A stretch of 64,000 bases of DNA from positions 2,108,001 to 2,172,000 of the forward strand of contig JAQFVV010006353.1 in NCBI GenBank assembly GCA_028023455.1. The letters run 5' to 3'. Source of the DNA: Epiperipatus broadwayi. Its lineage: Eukaryota; Onychophora; Udeonychophora; Euonychophora; Peripatidae. The position numbers and the translations under genes are program-made. The notes under the pieces were generated by a model that worked only from the letters and a program-made list of their open reading frames with translations, was not told the origin of the DNA and made no database searches. Positions 58,575 to 64,000 of the stretch are shown piece by piece; position 1 is the first letter of the stretch; every line of letters starts with the position of its first letter.

Positions 58575-59105
58575 TGTCACATCACATGATCACCATTCTT
58601 ATGCTTGTTCATAACTGTTATTAAAACAGGCAAAACTCTCCATACAGTAGTGCCACTCAATGCAAGCCAGAATAATATGATGTTTAGTAGTTGGATACCA
58701 ATCCTGCATAATAGAATAATGGTGGCTATGGTTATTAAAGAACCAAAGACATCAAAATATATGGGTACTGAACTGAGTTCAGACCTATGTGACTATATAA
58801 GCTAATGAGCTTGGATTGAAAATATTATTGTGTTTTCAAATTTAGACTCATAATTTTGTAGTTAAGTAAAGATAAAAGTTAGTGGCTGGAGGGTTGCATT
58901 AGATTCTAAGATCTAGATGCAGGCTTCTCAGATCCAAGGATCCTCACTGATGAAAGCCACAAGCTAGAAACTAATCAGGGGATATTGAATGAGTAGGCAC
59001 TAGATAGGGATTTTATGTGCAAGACTTCTGGCACCAATTGATTACTCTGGCTTGCACTGAGTGGCACTACTGTATAGAGAGTTTTCTCTGTTTTAATAAC
59101 GTCCT
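58575..59105 (+). mobile_element. Family A retrozyme-like copy, 58.6 kb
   Basis: Begins CATCACATGATCACCATTCT with the inverted end module (GGCAAAACTCTCCATACAGT), then the full forward body: TGGTTATTAAAGAACCAAAG, GGTACTGAACTGAGTTCAGA, CTAATGAGCTTGGATTGAAA, hammerhead, TTGATTACTCTGGCTTGCAC, ATAGAGAGTTTTCTCTGTTT. At about 530 bp it is the most complete foldback copy in the window. Confidence 0.85.
58930..58990 (+). ncRNA. Family A hammerhead, cleavage triplet altered
   Basis: CTGATGA (58947-58953) and GAAAC (58967-58971) are exact. TAATC replaces TAGTC, giving ATC as the triplet, and stem I has lost pairing (AGGGGATATTGAAT). Outer and inner stems are weakened, so it is probably inactive. Confidence 0.65.
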
Positions 59106-59109
59106 AATT

Positions 59110-59970
59110 GTCTGCACTAATAAAGATTTGCTCGCAATACGTTGTTTGTAACTTTTACTTATATTACAGTCTCGGAGACAAAGCGTTTAAGTGTTAATTT
59201 TTGAATTAATTGTTATATATTTTTTATTACATGGCTGTTTGTCATTAATTGAAAGATATTATTAGCATCTACACATCATATAAATAAATATGGTCACGAT
59301 TATGCTTTATTTAAAGAAGAAATATTTTTTTATTTCATTTATTTGCACCACTTCAATCTTAGTACTGAATTTGTTGAGATATGAGTAGATACAATAAAAT
59401 CCTTTTGCTGTTTAGTCATATCAAAAATAAATCATTTTTTAAAATCATTGAAAGTAATAATTTTCAGAATAGTAATTATTACATTTCATTAAGAACCCTG
59501 AGATAATTGTTTGATCTAAACAAAATGCAACCTGAGAGTTAAAAACGAACTTGTTAGCCTTATTAAATATAACACACGTGAAGTTCTATTAGAAGAATTA
59601 TTCATCCATTACCTACACATCCACACCCTTGGTGTGCATACAAGAATACCTGAGACAATATTATTAAAGTTATGAGGATATTCTGAGATATTGCTGATTC
59701 TAGTATCCTCAGAGTTACACACAGCCATTCAAACAGGTAATATTTGTTTATTATTAGTAATATGGATAGAGTTAAATAATTCTTGATAGACATTAAGCTT
59801 AATATATATATATATATATATATAGTTTTTGGGAAAACATTCTTTGATATATCCATCTGGGATCTAGTTTTAGTTCCATCTGGCTCACTTGGCCTTTTGA
59901 TCATTTTAACTGTTAGAATATATATATATATATAATATTTAAATATATGTATATTGTCTATATTAAACTT
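59110..59970. other. AT-rich spacer with short (TA)n runs
   Basis: TA runs near 59803-59823 and 59920-59933. No gene seen; the 100-codon minus frame here is unsupported. Confidence 0.4.
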
Positions 59971-60077
59971 GGTATAATTATAAAGGACTTGAACTCAAAC
60001 TTTCAAGCTCCTTATACCTATCCAATTTATCTTATACAACCTATACACATGACCACATGCATGTGTAAAAGATAAAT

Positions 60078-60135
60078 GATCTCCCATATAAGTATTTTGT
60101 GCTGAACCAGTATTCATCATTTTGGTCCAGATCAC
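60078..60135 (-). ncRNA. Family B hammerhead relic (left arm)
   Basis: Minus strand: TGATCT, GGA, CCAA, then AATGATGA (C3 changed), a degenerate stem II with GTTCAGCAC, AAAATAC and GGGAGATCA. Not functional. Confidence 0.55.
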
Positions 60136-60358
60136 CATCTTCCATACATATATACAATCAGTGCTCAATTTATATTAGGATAGCAAATGTTTAAACTTTA
60201 ATGGACATGCTTCAATCTTTTCCACTTCCCAACTCTTCAATGAAATGGATGGCCGAAGAGTTGGAGAATAAAGAAAATTGAAGCTTGTCCATTAAAGTTT
60301 AAAGATTTGCTATCTTAATATAAACTGAGCACTGATTGTATATATGTGTGAGAGATAG

Positions 60359-60415
60359 TGATCTGGACCAATTGACGAGTTCTGGTTCAGCAAAAAATAC
60401 GTATATTGGAGATCA
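60359..60415 (+). ncRNA. Family B hammerhead relic (right arm)
   Basis: TGATCT, bulge GGA, CCAA, TTGACGA (C3 changed to T), GTTCTG-GTT-CAGCAA, AAAA in place of GAAA, helix III ATACGTAT, A, TTGG, AGATCA. Stem I is 4 bp plus a perfect 6 bp. The fold is recognisable, the core is mutated. Confidence 0.65.
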
Positions 60416-60524
60416 TTTATCTTTTACACATGTATGGGATCATGTATATCAGTTGTACAAGATAGATTGAATAGATGTAGGAGCTTAAAGGTTCAAATCC
60501 CTTATAATATATATATATAATATT

Positions 60525-60662
60525 GTAGAAGGAACTATTATTCACACATATGCTAAAATTGACACACCCTGTTTCCTGTCAATAATTATTTAAAACTCAT
60601 GGAAGAATGTTTAATTCTAACACATGTGTGAAGAATAGTTCCTTCCACAATATTATAGATAT
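60525..60662. mobile_element. MITE-like hairpin, 33-bp inverted ends
   Basis: ATAATATTGTAGAAGGAACT, then ATTATTCACACATATG at the left pairs with the right end CACATGTGTGAAGAATAGTT then CCTTCCACAATATTAT. Total about 138 bp, non-coding. No clear target duplication outside the arms. Confidence 0.85.
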
Positions 60663-60959
60663 ATAAATCATGAGATTGTTGATGACATTTATTTACATTG
60701 AATATCTACCTGTCTAGCCTTGAATATTATTGGATTCATTATATAAATAATACATTGTTGGAGAGCAATTTGTCAGTTATAATTGCAGTTTGAGTTATAA
60801 TTGGCTATTTGTTAGTCTACTTTCAAAATAGGTCATATTTACCTGTTTAATGAGGTTTATTTAAACTTTTTTGTATTAATAATTTTACTCTTTGCAGTCA
60901 AGGTGCAATATTTAGTGTCTATATAAACTTATTAGACCAATAGATAAAGGTGGATTTCC

Positions 60960-61035
60960 ACCTTTATTGATTTGGTTGTCATGGCAACAGATTGAGATTG
61001 TTAATGATACTGATATTGTTTAAGTGTTGTCTGCT
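60960..61035 (+). repeat. One-armed relative of the 34.5-kb hairpin
   Basis: GGTTGTCATGGCAACAGATT, GAGATTGTTAATGATACTGA, TATTGTTTAAGTGTTGTCTG matches one arm of the 34519-34683 hairpin. Confidence 0.6.
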
Positions 61036-61457
61036 TACATGTATTTACACACCTACACACACATATATATATGTAAAACATACTTTTTATGCATATAGTA
61101 CGCATATTATAATATAAATAAAATTAAAAAAATAATGCAATTTAAAGGACATTTGCATATATATTTATTGTGTGTGTTTACTCTTTCACATTCACTCAAA
61201 AAAATAAAATAAAAAAACTTACTACAGCATATCTTTATTTTTTAAAAATAAAATAAAAAATGAAATACTTTCATCACAATTAAACCTGCTTTGAAGAATA
61301 TCCTTCATCTTCAATAATTTTCTTTCTTTATGAAAGCAGTGTTCTTATCAGCAAACTATGGTCTAGTTCTTGTGATGTTTTTAAGTCTGTATCAACTTCA
61401 GAATTTATACAATTGCATTTAACTGCCATTATCTACTTCAGATTCTTAAATGTTTAA

Positions 61458-61601
61458 AAATTTTAACTTTTTTTTCCTCATGTGTCATAGCATCAGCCAG
61501 GAAGCGAACCTACTAACCCAGGACAACTGCTTATAAAGCAGCTGTTTCTGACCTTTCGACCACCTATGCTTGACAGAAAATTGGAAATTTTAACTTTTTT
61601 T
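61458..61601 (-). mobile_element. tRNA-derived SINE with 17-bp duplication
   Basis: Flanked by AAATTTTAACTTTTTTT at 61458-61474 and 61585-61601. The minus strand shows GCATAGGTGGTCGAAAGGTC (A box region), GCTGC-TTTATAA-GCAGT, AGGTTCGCTTCCTGG (B box) and GATGCTATGACACATGAGG. Same family as 16.55, 37.1-37.7 and 45.2 kb. Part of the left T run may be the SINE's own A tail. Confidence 0.88.
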
Positions 61602-61984
61602 GACACAATACAAGAATAAATTCCAGTTTATTTTCCTGAAGCTACTAAATTGATAACTTTCATTTCATCATTAGAAAAACACTGAAATAAATTTTCTTAA
61701 AGTTTATAAAGATTTTACACTTAGAAAATATTCTCTTATGTAAAATATTGCACCACATAAATGTGAAGAGTAAAATTATGTGCTTTCAATATAAGCTGAA
61801 GAAATGTTATTAGTAATGCTGATTGCAAATAATAATAGAAGATTGAATGAATTTCAATATTTTTACTTATATATTTGTAATGTACATCAATACAGTGCAT
61901 ATGATAGTTTTATTGTACAATTAAAATAGAATATATATAGGGAAAAATACAAATAAATAATTACAAAATGTTTTGCTACATTTA

Positions 61985-62285
61985 TCCACCATCTTAAGCA
62001 GAATCTCACTCTAGATCTCATAAATATTTTGGGATCCAGTTTAACATTTCAATATCTATCTGCTATCATCTTTTCAAGCACTATATTTAGCCCAATTCCA
62101 TCTCAGTCTCTTAAATCTTTTAACAATGCCAATATCTGGTTGTTCTCATACCCAAGTATTTACTTCTGATTCCTTCTTGGTACTCCCACCATATATCATT
62201 AATTGGTTTAAAGTCTCTACATTATTTTTCTCTATCTGCAAATAAGAACTGGTAAAACACCTATTAAAAACTTTTCTTTTCCAGC
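61985..62285 (-). mobile_element. LINE-A fragment, 3'-truncated, first of two
   Basis: Matches the 44.7-45.1 kb part of LINE-A (TTTAACATTTCAATATCTAT, CATCTTTTCAAGCACTA, TCTCTACATTATTTTTCTCT, AAGAACTGGTAAAACACCTA). It is followed directly by a second LINE-A 3' end, so two partial copies lie head to tail. Confidence 0.7.
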
Positions 62286-62289
62286 ATGT

Positions 62290-63620
62290 GAGTCATCATC
62301 ATTGTCAACCATTATCAATCCACTGCACGATGAGGTCTCTCCAAGTTCAGTTCATCTTCTTCAATCTCTAGCCTCTCTTCTCCAAATCACCCCTGCATAT
62401 TTTCTTATTTCATCAATCCATTTCACATGTGGTCTCTTTCTGGGTCTTTTATAATCCCTTGGAATAAAGTTTAAGATTTCAATTGCCCATCTATTATCAT
62501 CTCTTCTAGAAATATGTCCAATGCAACTCCACTTGTCTTTTAATTCTTTCAAAAATGTCAGTAATACCTGTTTGTTTTCTTACCCATATATTGCATTTTG
62601 ATCTCTTCTTGCTACTGCTAACATGCATCTCTTACTTCTTTGTGTGATCTGAAGTTTCTGAATTGCTTTTTTATTAAGTGTCCAAATCTCAGATTCATAA
62701 GTAAGAACTGGTAAAACACATTTATTAAAAATCTTCCTTTTCAAACACATAGGCATATTTCCTTTTAGTATTAAGTTATTTCACATAGGCATATTTTCTT
62801 TTAGTATTAAATCATTTCTATCAAAAGCACTCCAACCAAGTTTAATTCTATAATTAATTTTATCCATTATGTTTTATCTGTAATAATAATCCGACCAAGA
62901 TATTTGCAGTTGTTAACTTTTTCTAACTCATCATAATCTATATTTATTTTTACCTTTTGAAAAAAATTGATTAAATATTACTTTAGTCTTTTTAACATTT
63001 ATCTTTAGTCCTACTTTCATCTGATAACTCCTGCAACATTTCCTGCAGCCCTGAAGCATTATTTGCAAAAACAACTACATCATTTGCGAAATCTAAATGA
63101 CTTAAATACTCTCCATTTACTTTCACTCCTTTAGTTTCCCATTTTAATCCACAAAATACTTCTTGCAGCACTACTGTAAAAGTTTTGGAGATATGAAATC
63201 AGTTTGTCTTACACCCTTCTCAATGTTAACCTTCCTAGTATCATTATGTAATCTAATTGTTGCAGTAGCATAGATTTAAACTTGGTTTGATCACTTTTTT
63301 TTTTAAAAAATAACTTAATAAACCCACATGCTTTTCCTCTGAGTTTAAACATGTGGGTATAATAAGTTATTTCTAGAAAAAATGATCAATCCAAGTTTAA
63401 ATCTGTAATTAATTTCATTCTTTATGTTTTCATCTATATTAATAATCTCACCAAGATATTTGTAATTATTAATTTCTTCTTAATTCATAATTATTAATTT
63501 TAATTTTCTTTTTATGAAAAAATCCACTGAATACTATCTAATAAGTCTAGCAACATTTATTAAATTCTAAAACATTATATGCAAAAACAACATCTGAAAA
63601 ATCTAATTGTTTTTAAAATA
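62290..63620 (-). pseudogene. LINE-A relic, C-terminal third, second copy
   Basis: The minus strand from the CATCATCATTGTCAACC tail gives, in 62361-62552, CIGHISRRDDNRWAIEILNF, IPRDYKRPRKRPHVKWIDEI and RKYAGVIWRREARD, the classic tail of this LINE group. Upstream parts (62640-63260) match the thumb and the end of the reverse transcriptase region. A hairpin interrupts at 63267-63400, and more LINE-A sequence (63400-63620, TATTAATAATCTCACCAAGA) follows. The 63400-63620 part repeats sequence equivalent to 62860-63090, so it is a separate copy. All frames are broken. Confidence 0.75.
63267..63400. mobile_element. MITE-like hairpin within LINE-A sequence
   Basis: AGATTTAAACTTGGTTTGAT, TAACTTAATAAACCCACATG at the left pairs with CATGTGGGTATAATAAGTTA and TGATCAATCCAAGTTTAAAT at the right. 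Arms of about 55 bp with a short loop. Confidence 0.85.
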
Positions 63621-63629
63621 AATCGATAT

Positions 63630-64000
63630 ACCTATGATTCAAAGATTGGTTTACGTAATTTTTATATAATTCATTATTAAAGTTTTGGCTTTATTTTCTA
63701 TTAGAGTTGAAATGTCCATATTCATTTACGAACGTTTTTTGTTAATGATGGCAATTTATAAGCAAGCTACAAATTCATTTATCCCTCAAGACTTGAGAAT
63801 CTTCAGTAATTTTTCAAAATCATTACAGTATTAATATAATTAGTAAAACGTATAAAAAACGTGTGAAACAACAGAACATCTGATGCATTTATTAGTATAT
63901 TTCTTTTTTTAAAATCATAAACCGTAAGCATAATTTATTATTAAATGCTTTAATTAGCAGTTGAAAAATATATATATTTAGGAAACTTTAATTCGATTTA
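63630..64000. other. AT-rich spacer, no gene seen
   Basis: No recognised feature up to the window end. Confidence 0.4.

Larger units (their letters stand above)
59979..60513. mobile_element. Family B foldback element, copy 2
   Basis: Left arm about 59979-60205 and right arm about 60270-60513 are near reverse complements: GGACTTGAACTCAAACTTTC versus AGGTTCAAATCCC, CAATCAGTGCTCAATTTATA versus ATAAACTGAGCACTGATTG. The centre holds a second small palindrome (CCAACTCTTC/GAAGAGTTGG). Both arms carry hammerhead-like segments. GGTTCAAATCCC at the right end fits a tRNA B box. Confidence 0.88.

Noticed and set aside
59602-59904. 100-codon minus-strand frame
   Set aside because: It runs through a TA microsatellite and has no recognisable sequence features.

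Overview
This window looks like nuclear DNA of a metazoan, most likely an invertebrate: very AT-rich, no operon structure, no convincing intact host gene, and packed with decayed mobile elements. I cannot name the species. No open frame longer than about 140 codons looks like a functional protein; the longest frames are microsatellite artefacts. The coding signals are relics of transposable elements: an RTE-like non-LTR element (LINE-A, ending in TGATGATGA repeats), a second LINE with a Cys/His knuckle (LINE-B, ending in CATCACATCA), other LINE fragments, Penelope-like elements (PLE) with GIY-YIG-like domains, an internally deleted pogo/Tigger element with intact-looking ends, and a hAT relic.

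The most interesting content is RNA-based. Two repeat families carry hammerhead-ribozyme (HHR) folds of the type with very short, self-complementary helix III. Family A is retrozyme-like. It forms a tandem array of about 380-bp units at 38.75-40.10 kb, an isolated diverged copy with a complete core on the minus strand at 26.7 kb (nested in the hAT relic), and numerous foldback copies at 9.5, 10.3, 22.2, 23.3, 38.4, 50.4 and 58.6 kb. The 50.4-kb copy is bounded by a 13-bp direct repeat, so it was inserted as a mobile unit. Family B (8.9, 15.8, 21.8, 23.9 and 60.0 kb) has a different stem II with a GTT loop, and its stem I and stem II show compensatory changes between copies. Animal retrozymes and PLEs with hammerheads are established in the literature; this locus shows PLE relics and HHR repeats together.

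Layout: 0-3.3 kb LINE-A fragment and a tRNA-like tandem array; 3.3-6.9 kb hairpins and a PLE relic; 6.9-8.1 kb a 1.2-kb tetranucleotide block; 8.9-11.3 kb HHR elements; 11.3-12.0 kb LINE-B with a nested LINE-A tail; 13-24 kb degenerate HHR copies, tRNA-like arrays and LINE remnants; 26-30 kb hAT with nested retrozyme-like copy, then the Tigger element; 31-35.6 kb dispersed repeats, LINE and PLE relics; 37-40.5 kb a four-unit tRNA-SINE array, the retrozyme-like tandem array and a PLE tail; 40.8-41.2 kb a large palindrome; 42.4-43.7 kb the least repetitive, most CpG-containing stretch (possible exon or promoter sequence); 44.6-47.4 kb the longest LINE-A copy with a nested SINE; 48-51 kb nested inverted repeats; 52-64 kb LINE fragments, further HHR copies, MITE-like hairpins and a SINE with target-site duplication.

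The elements are linked by mechanism rather than by operons: LINEs are the likely source of machinery for the tRNA-derived SINEs, and PLEs for the HHR repeats. Everything beyond direct sequence comparison within the window is inference.
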